Of a DNA stretch of 64,000 nt, positions 9,813 to 19,664 are shown one piece after another. Within the stretch, counting starts at the first letter, position 1, and every line of letters begins with the position of its first letter. Position numbers and translations under genes: made by a program. The stretch spans positions 124,001 through 188,000 of the forward strand of contig NZ_JAIUIE010000007.1 in assembly GCF_020165495.1 (NCBI RefSeq), written 5' to 3'. Under the pieces are notes generated by a model. That model made no database searches and was not told where the DNA came from. It saw nothing but the letters and a program-made list of their open reading frames with translations. The DNA is from Mesorhizobium sp. BR1-1-16. Its GTDB lineage: Bacteria; Pseudomonadota; Alphaproteobacteria; Rhizobiales; Kaistiaceae.

Positions 9813-10790
9813 TCAGCCGCCCGGCAGGGCCTGCCGCGCCGCGCGGAGGCGAGCGAAATCCTCGCCGGCATGATGCGACGAGCGGGTCAGCGGGCTCGAC
9901 GAGACCATCAGGAAGCCCTTGGCATAGCCGATCGTCTCGAACGACTTGAACTCGTCCGGCGTCACGAAGCGGATCACCGGATGGTGCTTGCGGCTCGGCT
10001 GCAGATATTGCCCGACGGTGAGAAAATCCACATCGGCGACGCGAAGATCGTCCATCAACTGCAGGATTTCGTTCCGCTCCTCGCCGAGCCCGACCATGAT
10101 GCCGGACTTCGTGAACATGCCTGGATCAAGCTCCTTCACGCGCTGCAGCAGACGCAGCGAATGGAAATAGCGGGCGCCGGGACGGACCTTCAGATATTTC
10201 GACGGCACGGTTTCGAGATTGTGGTTGAAGACGTCGGGCTTCGCCGCGACCACCACTTCGAGCGCACCGGGCTTGCGGAGGAAATCGGGCGTCAGGATTT
10301 CGATCGTCGTGCCGGGTGCCGCCGCGCGGATGGCGAGGATGACCTCGGCGAAATGTTGCGCGCCGCCATCGTCGAGGTCGTCGCGATCAACCGAGGTGAT
10401 CACCACATGCTCGAGACCGAGCTTCGCGACCGCCTCGGCGACCTTCTGCGGTTCGGCGCGATCGAGCGCCTCCGGCATGCCGGTGCGCACGTTGCAGAAG
10501 GCGCAGGCCCGCGTGCAGGTATCGCCCATGATCATGAAGGTGGCGTGCTTCTTCGACCAGCACTCGCCAATATTGGGGCAGCCGGCCTCCTCGCACACCG
10601 TGACGAGGCCGTTCTTCTTCACGATATCCTGCGTCTCGCGATAAACCGGCGAGCCCGGCGCCTTGACGCGGATCCAGTCCGGCTTGCGCAGCAGCGGCGT
10701 CTCCGGCCGGTTCACCTTTTCGGGGTGACGCGGGCGGCGGTCCTTGGCCTCGGGGAGCCGGGTATTGACCGTATCGAGAACGACGACCAT
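9813..10790 (-). CDS. lipA: Lipoyl synthase
   Basis: Radical SAM enzyme inserting two sulfurs into octanoylated lipoyl domains. Both iron-sulfur motifs are visible: [12 protein letters not shown] (auxiliary cluster, C-x4-C-x5-C) and CTRACAFC (radical SAM CxxxCxxC). The C-terminal region carries the family end around [13 protein letters not shown], including the R-S-S-Y/H type motif. The ATG at 10790 has a GGAGA ribosome site 8 bases upstream and gives 325 residues, the usual length; the open frame upstream lacks family sequence. Its likely substrates, the lipoyl domains of PdhB and PdhC, and E3 are encoded within the next 6 kb. Confidence 0.96.
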   Translation of the reverse strand: MVVVLDTVNTRLPEAKDRRPRHPEKVNRPETPLLRKPDWIRVKAPGSPVYRETQDIVKKNGLVTVCEEAGCPNIGECWSKKHATFMIMGDTCTRACAFCNVRTGMPEALDRAEPQKVAEAVAKLGLEHVVITSVDRDDLDDGGAQHFAEVILAIRAAAPGTTIEILTPDFLRKPGALEVVVAAKPDVFNHNLETVPSKYLKVRPGARYFHSLRLLQRVKELDPGMFTKSGIMVGLGEERNEILQLMDDLRVADVDFLTVGQYLQPSRKHHPVIRFVTPDEFKSFETIGYAKGFLMVSSSPLTRSSHHAGEDFARLRAARQALPGG

Positions 10791-10804
10791 GAGGTCTCCG
10801 GAAT

Positions 10805-11056
10805 TCAGCGGCCGCGGAAGAGGCCGAGCAGGAAGAGAAGCACGATCGCGCCGACCGTCGAGACAACAAGGCTCGAAATGAAGCCCGGCTGCGGATCGAG
10901 ATTGAAGGTCGTTACCAGGATCGCGCCGATCCACGAGCCTATGAGGCCGACGATCAGGTTGATGATCAAGCCGTGACTGCGGCCAAGCGTGCGCGAGGCG
11001 ATCCAGCCGGCGAGGATGCCGATGATGATCGTCGCGAAGATGCCAACACCCGTCAT
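10805..11056 (-). CDS. GlsB/YeaQ/YmgE-family small membrane protein
   Basis: An 83-residue, very hydrophobic protein with three predicted membrane helices (about 5-22, 30-50 and 60-79) and the family glycine pattern in [12 protein letters not shown] and [15 protein letters not shown]. The family is described as transglycosylase-associated or stress-response membrane proteins, with no settled biochemical function. The start at 11056 is supported by a strong GGAGGAGAG ribosome site on the minus strand. It precedes lipA with only 14 bp between them and may be co-transcribed, without an evident functional link. Confidence 0.88.
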   Translation of the reverse strand: MTGVGIFATIIIGILAGWIASRTLGRSHGLIINLIVGLIGSWIGAILVTTFNLDPQPGFISSLVVSTVGAIVLLFLLGLFRGR

Positions 11057-11169
11057 ATCCGACCTCTCTCCTCCCGTTGCGCCCCCAATATGGAGGCTTT
11101 GCACGGCCCGCGCCAGATCACCGCGCGCATGGCGATCATGCACGCATCGCGGCGATGAACCGCCCCAGT

Positions 11170-12609
11170 CTAGATATGGATCGCTCGCCCATAAGCGCCC
11201 ATGACGCTCTCATGCATCGTTTCGGAGAGTGTCGGATGCGGGAAGACAGAGTTGATCAGGTCCTCTTCCGTCGTCTCGAGATTCATGGCGATGACGAAGC
11301 CCTGGATCAGCTCGGTCACCTCCGCGCCAACCATATGGGCACCGAGCAGTTGGCCGGTCTTCTTGTCGAAGATCGTCTTGACGAGGCCCTCGGGCTCGCC
11401 GAGCGCGATCGCTTTGCCATTGCCGATGAATGGGAACTTTCCGACGCGGATATCGTAGCCCGCCTCCCGCGCCTTCTTCTCGGTGAGGCCCACGGACGCG
11501 ATCTGCGGGTTGCAGTAGGTGCAGCCCGGGATCTTGGCCTTGTCCATCGCATGCGGATGCTGGCCGGCGATGCCCTCGACGCAGATCACGCCCTCATGCT
11601 CGGCCTTGTGCGCCAGCATCGGCGGCCCGGCAACATCACCGATCGCGTAGATGCCGGGAACATTGGTCCGGCCAAGCCCATCCGTGACGACGCAGCCGCG
11701 ATCCGTCTTCACGCCAAGCTTCTCGAGGCCGAGGCCCTCGATATTGCCGACGACGCCAACCGCCGAGATCATCTTGTCGGCGGTGATCTCCTCGGTCTTG
11801 CCATCGGCGGTCTCGACCGTCGCGGTAACCGAGGCAGCGCCCTTGACGACCTTTGTCACCTTGGCACTGGTCAGGATACGGAAACCCTGCTTTTCCAGAC
11901 GCTTGCGGGCATGAGCTGCGATTTCCTCGTCCTCGACGGGGAGGATCTGCGGCAACACCTCGACGACCGTGACTTCGGAGCCGAGCGTCCGGTAGAACGA
12001 CGCGAACTCGATGCCGATCGCGCCCGAGCCCATGACGAGCAGCTTTTTCGGCAGCGTCTCCGGCACCATCGCCTCGAAATAGGTCAGGATCAGCTTGCCG
12101 TCCGGCTCGATGCCGGGCAGAGCGCGCGGCCTTGCGCCGGTCGCGACAATGATCGACTTCGCCTCATAATCGCCGGCGCCGAGCGCACCCTTCGGCGGCG
12201 TGTTGGGCTTGCCATAGGCCTCAGCCGGCGCCGGCTTGACCGTCACCTTGCCGGGCGTCGCGATCTCGGCAACGCCCCAGATGACGTCGACCTTGTTCTT
12301 CTTCAAAAGCCCGGTGACGCCCTGATTCAACTGGCTGGCGACGCCGCGCGAGCGCTTGGTGATCGCGCCGACATCGGCAGCGACCTTGTCGGCGGAAAGG
12401 CCGTAATCGCCGGCATGCTCCATGTAGTGGAAGACCTCGGCCGAACGCAGCAGCGCCTTGGTCGGGATGCAGCCCCAGTTGAGGCAGATGCCGCCGAGAT
12501 GCTTCGCCTCGACCACGGCGGTCTTCAGCCCGAGCTGCGCCGCCCGGATCGCGGCGACATAGCCGCCGGGACCCGAGCCGATGATGATCACGTCGTAGCT
12601 GTTGGCCAT
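11170..12609 (-). CDS. lpdA: Dihydrolipoamide dehydrogenase (E3)
   Basis: FAD-dependent oxidoreductase that reoxidises dihydrolipoyl groups of the pyruvate dehydrogenase complex and passes electrons to NAD. The FAD-binding GSGPGGYVAAI is at about 11-21, the redox disulfide lies in GGICLNWGCIPTKALL, an NAD-binding GSGAIGIEFA occurs mid-protein, and the C-terminal dimer domain carries the His-Glu catalytic segment FPHPTLSETMHE. Length 479 is typical. It lies downstream of pdhABC in the same orientation, separated by a small DUF465 gene, so this is probably the PDH-specific E3 copy. Confidence 0.95.
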   Translation of the reverse strand: MANSYDVIIIGSGPGGYVAAIRAAQLGLKTAVVEAKHLGGICLNWGCIPTKALLRSAEVFHYMEHAGDYGLSADKVAADVGAITKRSRGVASQLNQGVTGLLKKNKVDVIWGVAEIATPGKVTVKPAPAEAYGKPNTPPKGALGAGDYEAKSIIVATGARPRALPGIEPDGKLILTYFEAMVPETLPKKLLVMGSGAIGIEFASFYRTLGSEVTVVEVLPQILPVEDEEIAAHARKRLEKQGFRILTSAKVTKVVKGAASVTATVETADGKTEEITADKMISAVGVVGNIEGLGLEKLGVKTDRGCVVTDGLGRTNVPGIYAIGDVAGPPMLAHKAEHEGVICVEGIAGQHPHAMDKAKIPGCTYCNPQIASVGLTEKKAREAGYDIRVGKFPFIGNGKAIALGEPEGLVKTIFDKKTGQLLGAHMVGAEVTELIQGFVIAMNLETTEEDLINSVFPHPTLSETMHESVMGAYGRAIHI

Positions 12610-12720
12610 CGGCCCATCCCCTTCGCCGCTTCCACCGGACCGTCTTGCGAGGCCGGCGTCATGGTTGTGGTCCGGACCGTTCCGGGCACATGGCCGGCGG
12701 GCATTCCCCGCCGTCGCCGC

Positions 12721-12957
12721 CTATGCCCTGAGCCGTCCGGCAATTTCGTCTTTTAACTGCATCCGCTGCTTGCGCAGCGCGGTCATGTGAGCGTCGTCGG
12801 TCGGCTCCACATCGGTCTCGGCCCGATGCACGGCGCGATTGACCTCGTGATAGGCCTCGACGAGCTTCGCAAAATGCGCGTCCTCGGCCTTGAGCCGGGC
12901 AATCTTGTCCTGATCGTCAGGAAAATCCTCGGCAAGCTCGTGCGGTGTATGGGCCAT
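12721..12957 (-). CDS. DUF465 (YdcH-family) small protein
   Basis: A 78-residue, highly charged and probably helical protein matching the DUF465/YdcH pattern: an N-terminal HELAEDFPDDQDKIARLK, a central HFAKLVEAYHEVNRAVHRAE and a closing LRKQRMQLKDEIAGRL. The predicted structure is a helical hairpin or coiled coil. The function of the family is not known. It lies between pdhC and lpdA on the same strand, but a strong hairpin at 13021-13056 separates it from pdhC. Confidence 0.85.
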   Translation of the reverse strand: MAHTPHELAEDFPDDQDKIARLKAEDAHFAKLVEAYHEVNRAVHRAETDVEPTDDAHMTALRKQRMQLKDEIAGRLRA

Positions 12958-13020
12958 GGCGTCTCTCCTTGGGTGTCACTACCTTGGGTGATCAGACGCG
13001 CTCTCACTTGCTGATCGGGC

Positions 13021-13056
13021 GGCCGGCGTCCTTGATCGGGATCAAGGCAGCCGGCC
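13021..13056 (-). terminator. Strong hairpin downstream of pdhC
   Basis: A long imperfect inverted repeat just after the pdhC stop. GGCCGGC (13021-13027) pairs with GCCGGCC (13050-13056), and CCTTGATC (13030-13037) pairs with GATCAAGG (13040-13047). There is a 2-base mismatch on each side and a 2-base loop. There is no T-run on the minus strand after it, so it is not a textbook intrinsic terminator. It may protect the pdhABC message end, attenuate readthrough into DUF465 and lpdA, or assist Rho-dependent termination. Confidence 0.6.
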
Positions 13057-13063
13057 GATCCGG

Positions 13064-14431
13064 TCAGACCAGCATCCCCATCGGCTTCTCGATATAGCCG
13101 CGGAAGGCTTGCATCAGCTCGGCGCCGAGCGCGCCGTCGACCACGCGGTGATCGGTCGAGAGCGTCACCGACATCACGGTCGCGATCTTGATCTCGCCAT
13201 TCTTGACCACCGGCTTCTGGATGCCGGCGCCGACGGCGAGGATCGTCGCATGCGGCGGGCTGATGATGGCGGCGAAGTCCTTGACGCCGAACATGCCGAG
13301 ATTGGAAACGGCCGTCGTGCCGCCCTGATATTCCTCGGGCTTCAGCTTGCGCTCGCGCGCCCGCTTGGCGAGGTCCTTCATCTCGCCGGAGATGGCCGAC
13401 AGCGTCTTCTGGTCAGCGTTGCGAACAATCGGCGTGATCAACCCGCCGGGGATCGAAACGGCGACGCCGACATCGACCACTTTGTGCAGGATCATGTTGT
13501 CGCCCGTCCACGAGGCGTTCGCCGCCGGCACCTTCTTCAGCGACAGCGCCATCGCCTTGATGATCATGTCGTTGACGGAGATCTTGTAGGCCGGGTTGCC
13601 ATCCTTGTCCTTTGGCGCGGCGCCGTTGATCTGCTCGCGCAGTGCCAGCAGCGCGTCGAGATCCGTGTCGATCGTCAGGTAGAAATGCGGGACGGTCTGC
13701 TTCGATTCCGAGAGGCGCCGCGCGATCGTCTTGCGCATGTTGTCATGCGGCACGAGCTCGTACGACCCTTCCGGGAACAGCTTCAGCACCTGAGCATCGG
13801 AAGCACCGGCCGGAGTCGCCGCAGAGGCAGGTGCAGCAGCCGCCGGGGCAGCCTGCGCAGCAGCGGGAGCCGCCTTGGCCGGCGCACCGGACTTGGCAGC
13901 CTCGACGTCCGCCTGGATGACGCGGCCATGCGGGCCGGTTCCAGCGATCTTGCCGATATCGAGCCCGGCTTCCTTGGCGATGCGGCGGGCAAGCGGCGAG
14001 GCAAAGACGCGCTCGCCTGAAGCGGCCGGTGCCGGCGCGGCAGCGGGAGCGGCAGCCGGTGCTGCCGTAGCCGGGGCGGCCGCCGGAGCAGCAGGCGCTG
14101 GCTCAGCAGCCGGCTGGGGCGCAGCGGCCGACTTGGCCTCAGCCTTTTCCTCAGGCGCCGGAGCGCTTCCAATCGCCGAAGCGTCTTCGCCATCAGCGAG
14201 CAGCACGGCAATCAGCGCATTGACCTTCACGCCTTGCGCGCCTTCCGGTACCACGATCTTGCCGACCGTGCCCTCATCGATGGATTCGACTTCCATCGTC
14301 GCCTTGTCGGTCTCGATCTCGGCGATCACGTCACCGGACTTGACCTTGTCGCCCTCCTTCACGTTCCACTTCGAGAGGTTGCCCTCCTCCATGGTCGGCG
14401 AAAGGGCGGGCATCAGGATATTGATCGGCAT
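13064..14431 (-). CDS. pdhC: Pyruvate dehydrogenase E2, dihydrolipoamide acetyltransferase
   Basis: Core acetyltransferase of the pyruvate dehydrogenase complex. Domain order: lipoyl domain (about 1-76) with lipoylated lysine in [10 protein letters not shown]; an Ala/Pro-rich flexible linker (about 80-135); peripheral subunit-binding domain (about 139-177) with FASPLARRIAKEAG and GPHGRVIQADV; a second linker; and the catalytic domain (about 225-455) ending with DHRVVDGALGAEL, which holds the active-site His. Length 455 is typical of alphaproteobacteria. It starts 12 bp after the pdhB stop as the last gene of pdhA-pdhB-pdhC. Confidence 0.96.
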   Translation of the reverse strand: MPINILMPALSPTMEEGNLSKWNVKEGDKVKSGDVIAEIETDKATMEVESIDEGTVGKIVVPEGAQGVKVNALIAVLLADGEDASAIGSAPAPEEKAEAKSAAAPQPAAEPAPAAPAAAPATAAPAAAPAAAPAPAASGERVFASPLARRIAKEAGLDIGKIAGTGPHGRVIQADVEAAKSGAPAKAAPAAAQAAPAAAAPASAATPAGASDAQVLKLFPEGSYELVPHDNMRKTIARRLSESKQTVPHFYLTIDTDLDALLALREQINGAAPKDKDGNPAYKISVNDMIIKAMALSLKKVPAANASWTGDNMILHKVVDVGVAVSIPGGLITPIVRNADQKTLSAISGEMKDLAKRARERKLKPEEYQGGTTAVSNLGMFGVKDFAAIISPPHATILAVGAGIQKPVVKNGEIKIATVMSVTLSTDHRVVDGALGAELMQAFRGYIEKPMGMLV

Positions 14432-14443
14432 GGCCGCTTCCCC

Positions 14444-15850
14444 CTAGCGATACGTGACGGCTTTGACCGCCGCGATCACTTCCCCGACAGTCGGCAGCGC
14501 GAGCTTCTCGAGATTGGCGGCGTAGGGCATCGGGACGTCCTTGCCCGTTACCTTGAGCACCGGCGCGTCGAGATAATCGAACGCCTTCTCCATCAGCTGC
14601 GAGGCGATCTCGGAGCCAACGGAGTTCTGCGGCCAACCTTCCTCGACCGTGACGCAGCGGCCGGTCTTCTTGACCGAGGCGATCACCGTGTCGATGTCCA
14701 TCGGACGCAGCGTGCGCAGGTCGATGAGTTCGGCGTCGATGCCCTCGGCCGCGAGTTGCTCGGCCGCCTTGATGGCATAGCTCATGCCGATGCCGAACGA
14801 GACGATGGTGACGTCCTTGCCGGCCTTGTGAATGCGTGCCTTGCCGATCGGCAGCACGAAATCATCGAGCTTCGGCACTTCGAAGGAGTGGCCGTAAATG
14901 ATCTCGTTTTCGAGGAAGACGACCGGGTTGGGATCGCGAATCGCCGCCTTGAGCAGGCCCTTCGCATCGGCCGCCGTATAGGGCACGACAACCTTGAGGC
15001 CTGGGATCTGGCTGTACCAGGCCGAATAGTCCTGGCTGTGCTGCGCGCCGACCCGCGAGGCCGCGCCATTCGGACCGCGGAACACGATCGAGGCACCGAG
15101 CTGGCCGCCCGACATATAAAGCGTCTTGGCGGCCGAATTGATGATCTGGTCCATCGCCTGCATGGCGAAGTTGAACGTCATGAACTCGACGATCGGCTTC
15201 AGTCCGGCAAGCGCGGCACCCGTGGCGAGACCGGCAAAGCCATGCTCGGTGATCGGCGTATCGATCACGCGATCGGCGCCGAACTCCTGCAGCAAGCCCT
15301 GCGTGATCTTGTAGGCACCCTGATATTCGGCGACTTCCTCGCCGATGACGAACACGTCCGCATCGCGGCGCATTTCCTCGGCCATCGCGTCGCGGAGCGC
15401 CTCGCGCACCGTCATCGTGACGAATTCGGTGCCGGCTGGAATGTCCGGATCGCTGGCGATCTCGGCCTTGATCGCCGCCGGAGCAGCAGGCACGGCCGCG
15501 CCGTTCATGGCCGGAGCAGAGCCCGATTCGCCGCTGCCGTTCTTCGCCGCCTCAAGCACGCTGTGCTCGTCCTTGGCCGGAGGCGCGGAAGCGGCGGAAG
15601 CGTCTTCACCATCGGCGAGCAGCACCGCGATCGGCGTGTTCACCTTGATGTTTTCCGAGCCCTCGGGGATCAGCAACTTGCCGATCGTCCCCTCGTCGAC
15701 GGCCTCGACTTCCATCGTGGCCTTGTCGGTCTCGATCTCGGCGATGACATCGCCGGACTTGACGCTGTCACCTTCCTTCTTGAGCCATTTGGAGAGCGTG
15801 CCCTCCTCCATGGTCGGCGACAGCGCCGGCATCAGAATCTCGATCGGCAT
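14444..15850 (-). CDS. pdhB: Pyruvate dehydrogenase E1 beta with N-terminal lipoyl domain
   Basis: Beta subunit of the TPP-dependent pyruvate decarboxylase component. It carries an N-terminal lipoyl domain (about 1-76, with [10 protein letters not shown]), the extra domain known for alphaproteobacterial PdhB. After a short linker comes the transketolase pyrimidine-binding domain (from about 145, [15 protein letters not shown]) and the transketolase C-terminal domain. The DNA of this lipoyl region closely resembles the one in pdhC. The ATG at 15850 gives the standard [12 protein letters not shown] start; upstream in-frame sequence overlaps pdhA and is not family-like. It is 14 bp after pdhA. 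Confidence 0.96.
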   Translation of the reverse strand: MPIEILMPALSPTMEEGTLSKWLKKEGDSVKSGDVIAEIETDKATMEVEAVDEGTIGKLLIPEGSENIKVNTPIAVLLADGEDASAASAPPAKDEHSVLEAAKNGSGESGSAPAMNGAAVPAAPAAIKAEIASDPDIPAGTEFVTMTVREALRDAMAEEMRRDADVFVIGEEVAEYQGAYKITQGLLQEFGADRVIDTPITEHGFAGLATGAALAGLKPIVEFMTFNFAMQAMDQIINSAAKTLYMSGGQLGASIVFRGPNGAASRVGAQHSQDYSAWYSQIPGLKVVVPYTAADAKGLLKAAIRDPNPVVFLENEIIYGHSFEVPKLDDFVLPIGKARIHKAGKDVTIVSFGIGMSYAIKAAEQLAAEGIDAELIDLRTLRPMDIDTVIASVKKTGRCVTVEEGWPQNSVGSEIASQLMEKAFDYLDAPVLKVTGKDVPMPYAANLEKLALPTVGEVIAAVKAVTYR

Positions 15851-15864
15851 AACTGTCCCTCGCC

Positions 15865-16947
15865 CTACTTGAGAATGTCCGTCCAAAGCTCGGACGCATC
15901 CGGCTCGGGACTGTTCTGGGCGAAATCCGCCGCTTCATTGACGATATCGCGCACCTCGGCATCGACCTTCTTCAGGTCGTCCTCGCTCGCCCAACCCTTG
16001 TCGATCAGACGCAGGCGCACCTGCTCGATCGGGTCATGCTCGGTGCGCATCTTCTGCACTTCGTCCTTCGACCGGTACTTGGCCGGATCGGACATCGAGT
16101 GGCCGCGATAGCGATAGGTCTGCATCTCCAGGATATACGGACCCTTGCCCGTGCGGCACCATTCGACCGCCCGCTCGCCGGCGGCGCGCACCGCGCGCAC
16201 ATCCATGCCGTCGACCTGCTCGCCGGGAATGTTGAAGGAAAGGCCGCGCTTCGAGAAATCGGTCTGGGCCGAGGATCGGCTCACAGAGGTGCCCATCGCA
16301 TAGCGATTGTTCTCGATGATATAGATGACCGGCAGCTTCCACAGCTCGGCCATATTGAAGCTCTCGTAGACCTGACCCTGGTTGGCGGCGCCGTCACCGA
16401 AATAGGTCAGCGTCACCCGGTCATTCTTGCGATAGCGGTTGGCGAAGGCGAGGCCTGTGCCGAGCGAGACCTGCGCGCCGACGATGCCATGACCGCCGAA
16501 GAACTGCTTCTCGATCGAGAACATGTGCATCGAGCCGCCCTTGCCGCGCGAATAGCCGTCGCGCCGCCCGGTCAGCTCCGCCATCACTCCCTTCGGGTCC
16601 ATGCCGGTCGCCAGCATATGACCGTGATCACGATAGCCGGTGATCACCTGGTCCTCGCCGTTGCGGATCGCCAGCTGCATGCCGACAACGACCGCTTCCT
16701 GGCCGATATAAAGATGACAGAAGCCGTGGATCAGGCCCATGCCATACATCTGGCCGGCCTTTTCCTCGAACCTGCGGATCAACAGCATCTCGCGATAGGC
16801 AGCGAACTCCTCGTCACGCGAGAACTCGGCGATCGACGACTTGGCGCCTGCCGTGCGCGCGCTGGAGGCTTTTGCCGCCCTCGCCGCTGGCTTGCGTCCG
16901 TCGGTCGACGCGGCTTTGCTGCCGACCTGCGATTTGGCTACGGCCAT
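15865..16947 (-). CDS. pdhA: Pyruvate dehydrogenase E1 alpha
   Basis: TPP-binding alpha subunit of pyruvate dehydrogenase. The thiamine-diphosphate motif [15 protein letters not shown] continues to [11 protein letters not shown], and the E1-alpha phosphoregion-like [15 protein letters not shown] is present. An Ala/Lys/Arg-rich, low-complexity N-terminal tail of about 45 residues precedes the conserved domain. First gene of pdhA-pdhB-pdhC, with a 168-bp upstream spacer from ftsB that may hold the operon promoter. Confidence 0.96.
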   Translation of the reverse strand: MAVAKSQVGSKAASTDGRKPAARAAKASSARTAGAKSSIAEFSRDEEFAAYREMLLIRRFEEKAGQMYGMGLIHGFCHLYIGQEAVVVGMQLAIRNGEDQVITGYRDHGHMLATGMDPKGVMAELTGRRDGYSRGKGGSMHMFSIEKQFFGGHGIVGAQVSLGTGLAFANRYRKNDRVTLTYFGDGAANQGQVYESFNMAELWKLPVIYIIENNRYAMGTSVSRSSAQTDFSKRGLSFNIPGEQVDGMDVRAVRAAGERAVEWCRTGKGPYILEMQTYRYRGHSMSDPAKYRSKDEVQKMRTEHDPIEQVRLRLIDKGWASEDDLKKVDAEVRDIVNEAADFAQNSPEPDASELWTDILK

Positions 16948-17115
16948 ACCTTACGTCTCCGGAGCGTTTCCCAAACTTATAGGCCAGACGTTATCCGAAG
17001 GGCGAACGCAATCCAAGATGCATGGCGAGCATCGGAGCCATGCGTCAACTACATGACTTCGTTGCGCAATTCTCGTATGAACTGGATTTCAGTTAATTGT
17101 CTCGCAATGCGGCAT

Positions 17116-17454
17116 TCACTGCGGCCTGGCCTGTCGCGCCGCAGCAAGATCGATCACGAGTTCATCCGATTTGAGCACGTTGAGATTGCGTCGAGCGCGC
17201 TCGTCGATCATGTCGGGATCGAGGCTTTCCGGGCGAAGGAGCTTGGCGCGCTCCAGCAAGGCGAGCCGCTCGGCCTTGAGGCTCGCGAGTTCCGCTTCCA
17301 GCCCGATCGCTTCCCGGCGCATGCGATCGCGGGACCAGATTCCATAGTCGCCATTGAAGGAATGATAGCCGAAATAGGCCATCACCGCGATCGCACCGAG
17401 CGGCAGCAGCACTTTGCTATAGTGGGAATTACGGCGTTGGCGCGTGGTCATCAT
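17116..17454 (-). CDS. ftsB: FtsB/DivIC-type septum formation initiator
   Basis: A 112-residue single-pass membrane protein. There is a short basic cytoplasmic start, one membrane helix (about 14-33, VLLPLGAIAVMAYFGYHSFN), then a coiled coil (about 40-85) rich in Glu, Leu and Arg, matching the septum formation initiator family. It would act with FtsL and FtsQ in divisome assembly. Two consecutive ATGs (17454 and 17451) are possible starts. Its place next to pdhA is common in alphaproteobacteria, where it usually sits between eno and pdhA; here eno is not in the neighbourhood. Confidence 0.88.
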   Translation of the reverse strand: MMTTRQRRNSHYSKVLLPLGAIAVMAYFGYHSFNGDYGIWSRDRMRREAIGLEAELASLKAERLALLERAKLLRPESLDPDMIDERARRNLNVLKSDELVIDLAAARQARPQ

Positions 17455-17652
17455 GGGGTGCCGATGCGATGCAACATGGTAAGCGGAGCATGGACGAAGA
17501 CGATTAACGCGGCGTTTCCGAACCGTGGCAACGTTCACGGCGATGGACTGCGCTGCCGCATCGCACTATGACGGACCCACCGGACGTCGTCCGGGCGCGG
17601 GCGCAGGGGCGTCCGGCACCGGTTGCTCGATCCGAAAGCCTGAATATCCGCC

Positions 17653-19452
17653 ATGACTTCTGAAGCCGCATCTGCCGCCACCGCTCCGATCATCCGCCAT
17701 CCCGCGCTCGCCGCGGCGCTTGCCGAGCGCGGCTATACGAGCCTGACCGCCGTCCAGTCGGCGGTGGTCGGTGCGGAAGTCGGCGAGAGCGACCTGCTCG
17801 TCTCGGCACAGACCGGTTCGGGCAAGACGGTTGCCTACGGCCTGACGATGGCAACCACGATTCTCGGCGAGGCGACCCGCTTCGATAGGGCGGAACTGCC
17901 GCTCGCCCTCATCATCGCGCCGACCCGTGAACTCGCCCAGCAGGTTCAGGCCGAACTCGCCTGGCTTTATGCCGCGACCGGCGCGCGCATCGCGACCTGC
18001 GTCGGCGGCATGGATATCCGCCGCGAGCAGCGGGCCCTGGCGGATGGCGCCCATATCGTCGTCGGCACGCCGGGCCGCCTTCGCGACCATCTCGAGCGCG
18101 GCCGCCTCGATATATCCGCGCTCAAGGTCGTCGTTCTGGATGAAGCCGATGAGATGCTCGATCTCGGCTTCCGCGAGGATCTCGAACTGATCCTCGACGC
18201 CGCCCCCAAGGAGCGCCGCACGCTGCTGTTCTCGGCGACGCTGCCGCGCGAGATCGTTCGCCTCGCCAAGCAGTACCAGCGCGACGCGCTGCGCATCGAC
18301 ACGATCGTTCAGAACCAGCCGCATGGCGATATCGAATATCGCGCCCTACGCGTGGCGCCGAACGAGATCGAAATGGCCGTGGTCAACACGCTTCGCTATT
18401 TCGACGTCGGCGCAACCCTCGTCTTCTGCGCAACGCGCGAGGCCGTCCGCCATCTCCATGCAGCGCTCGTCGAGCGCGGCTTTGCCGCCGTGGCGCTTTC
18501 GGGCGAACTCAGCCAGGGCGAACGCATGCAGGCGCTTCAGGCGCTGCGCGACGGGCGCGCCCGCGTCTGCGTCGCCACCGACGTCGCTGCGCGCGGCCTC
18601 GACTTGCCGGATCTCGGCCTTGTCGTCCATGCCGACCTGCCGACCGGCCCCGCCGTCATGCTGCATCGCAGTGGCCGTACGGGTCGCGCGGGCCGCAAGG
18701 GCATCAGCGCCCTGCTGGTTCCCTACACCGCCCGCAGCAAGGCGATCCGCCTGATCAAGGGCGCTGGCGTCGATGCCTATTGGACGTCCGCGCCTTCGGC
18801 CGATGAAATCCGCGCCAAGGATCGCGAGCGGCTGATCGAGAGCTTCGTTTCGACGGAAGCGCCGACGGCCGACGAATTGCCGCTGGTCCAGACCCTCATT
18901 GAGCGCATTGGTGCCGAAGCTGTTGGCGCAGCGCTGATCCGCCTGCATCGCACTCGCCTGCCAGAACCCGAGGAACTGTTCGATCCCGGCCCGTCGTCGG
19001 AGGAGCGTCAGGCCCGGCCTGGCCGCGGCGATAGAGGCGAGCGGCCAGATCGGCGCCAGCGCGACGACGGCAACATGCCCGATCGTGCGCCGCGCGGCGC
19101 CCCGCGCGAAGACCGCCCCGGCAACAGCGACAAGCCGATGGTGTGGTTCCGTCTCTCGGTCGGCAAGACGAAGAATGCCGACCCGAAATGGCTGCTGCCG
19201 CTCATTTGCCGGCGCGGCCACGTCACCAAGAACGAAATCGGCGCCATCAAGATCTTCGAACGCGACAGTCGCTTCGAGATCCTCGCCGAGGCCGCCGAGC
19301 GCTTTGCCGCCGCCGTTCGCCGAGGCGGCGACGAGGAAATTCGCATCGAACCATCCGAACCAGACGTCGGAGCCCCGAGCCGCTCCAATCGCCCGGGTGG
19401 CGGGAAGCCGTTTGTCCGCAAGCCGCGCCGCGTGGGCGAAAAACGGAAATAA
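17653..19452 (+). CDS. DEAD-box RNA helicase with DbpA-type RNA-binding domain
   Basis: ATP-dependent RNA helicase of 599 residues. Visible motifs are motif I AQTGSGKT (52-59), Ia APTRELAQQ, II DEAD (163-166), III SAT, V ATDVAARGLDLP and VI HRSGRTGRAG. The region about 435-490 is a charged linker rich in Arg, Asp and Pro. The C-terminal part (about 490-560), starting MVWFRLSVGKTKNADPKWLL, is a DbpA-like RNA-binding domain, which in E. coli targets 23S rRNA hairpin 92. A role in 50S ribosome assembly is therefore likely by homology. It diverges from ftsB across 198 bp. Confidence 0.92.
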   Translation: MTSEAASAATAPIIRHPALAAALAERGYTSLTAVQSAVVGAEVGESDLLVSAQTGSGKTVAYGLTMATTILGEATRFDRAELPLALIIAPTRELAQQVQAELAWLYAATGARIATCVGGMDIRREQRALADGAHIVVGTPGRLRDHLERGRLDISALKVVVLDEADEMLDLGFREDLELILDAAPKERRTLLFSATLPREIVRLAKQYQRDALRIDTIVQNQPHGDIEYRALRVAPNEIEMAVVNTLRYFDVGATLVFCATREAVRHLHAALVERGFAAVALSGELSQGERMQALQALRDGRARVCVATDVAARGLDLPDLGLVVHADLPTGPAVMLHRSGRTGRAGRKGISALLVPYTARSKAIRLIKGAGVDAYWTSAPSADEIRAKDRERLIESFVSTEAPTADELPLVQTLIERIGAEAVGAALIRLHRTRLPEPEELFDPGPSSEERQARPGRGDRGERPDRRQRDDGNMPDRAPRGAPREDRPGNSDKPMVWFRLSVGKTKNADPKWLLPLICRRGHVTKNEIGAIKIFERDSRFEILAEAAERFAAAVRRGGDEEIRIEPSEPDVGAPSRSNRPGGGKPFVRKPRRVGEKRK

Positions 19453-19626
19453 GTCGTCAAAATCGTCCTTGCTCGGCATCCTGACCGGCAATTCGTCTCG
19501 CCGCGTTGTGAGGCCGAAGCACGCCAAACAGGACCGGGAGTCTGCCGCTGCCGCGCTGCAAAACAGCTCGCTTCGCGGGCGATTGACAGCCACTGAAGTC
19601 ACCGCTAGCGGTTGGTTGCTGCCCAT

Positions 19627-19638
19627 GTTGCGCCGCAC
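19627..19638. promoter_or_regulatory. Weak copy of the exopolysaccharide-region element
   Basis: GTTGCGCCGCAC, differing at two of twelve positions from the GTTGCACCGCAA element seen upstream of two glycosyltransferase genes at 28882 and 37248. It lies 27-38 bp before the start of the first exopolysaccharide gene. Taken alone this match could be chance. Confidence 0.25.
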
Positions 19639-19664
19639 CAGACCCATGGACGTGAGGACGAAAA

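Noticed and set aside
14234-16111. 625-codon open frame on the plus strand opposite pdhC/pdhB/pdhA
   Set aside because: Spans three well-supported antisense genes and shows no family sequence.
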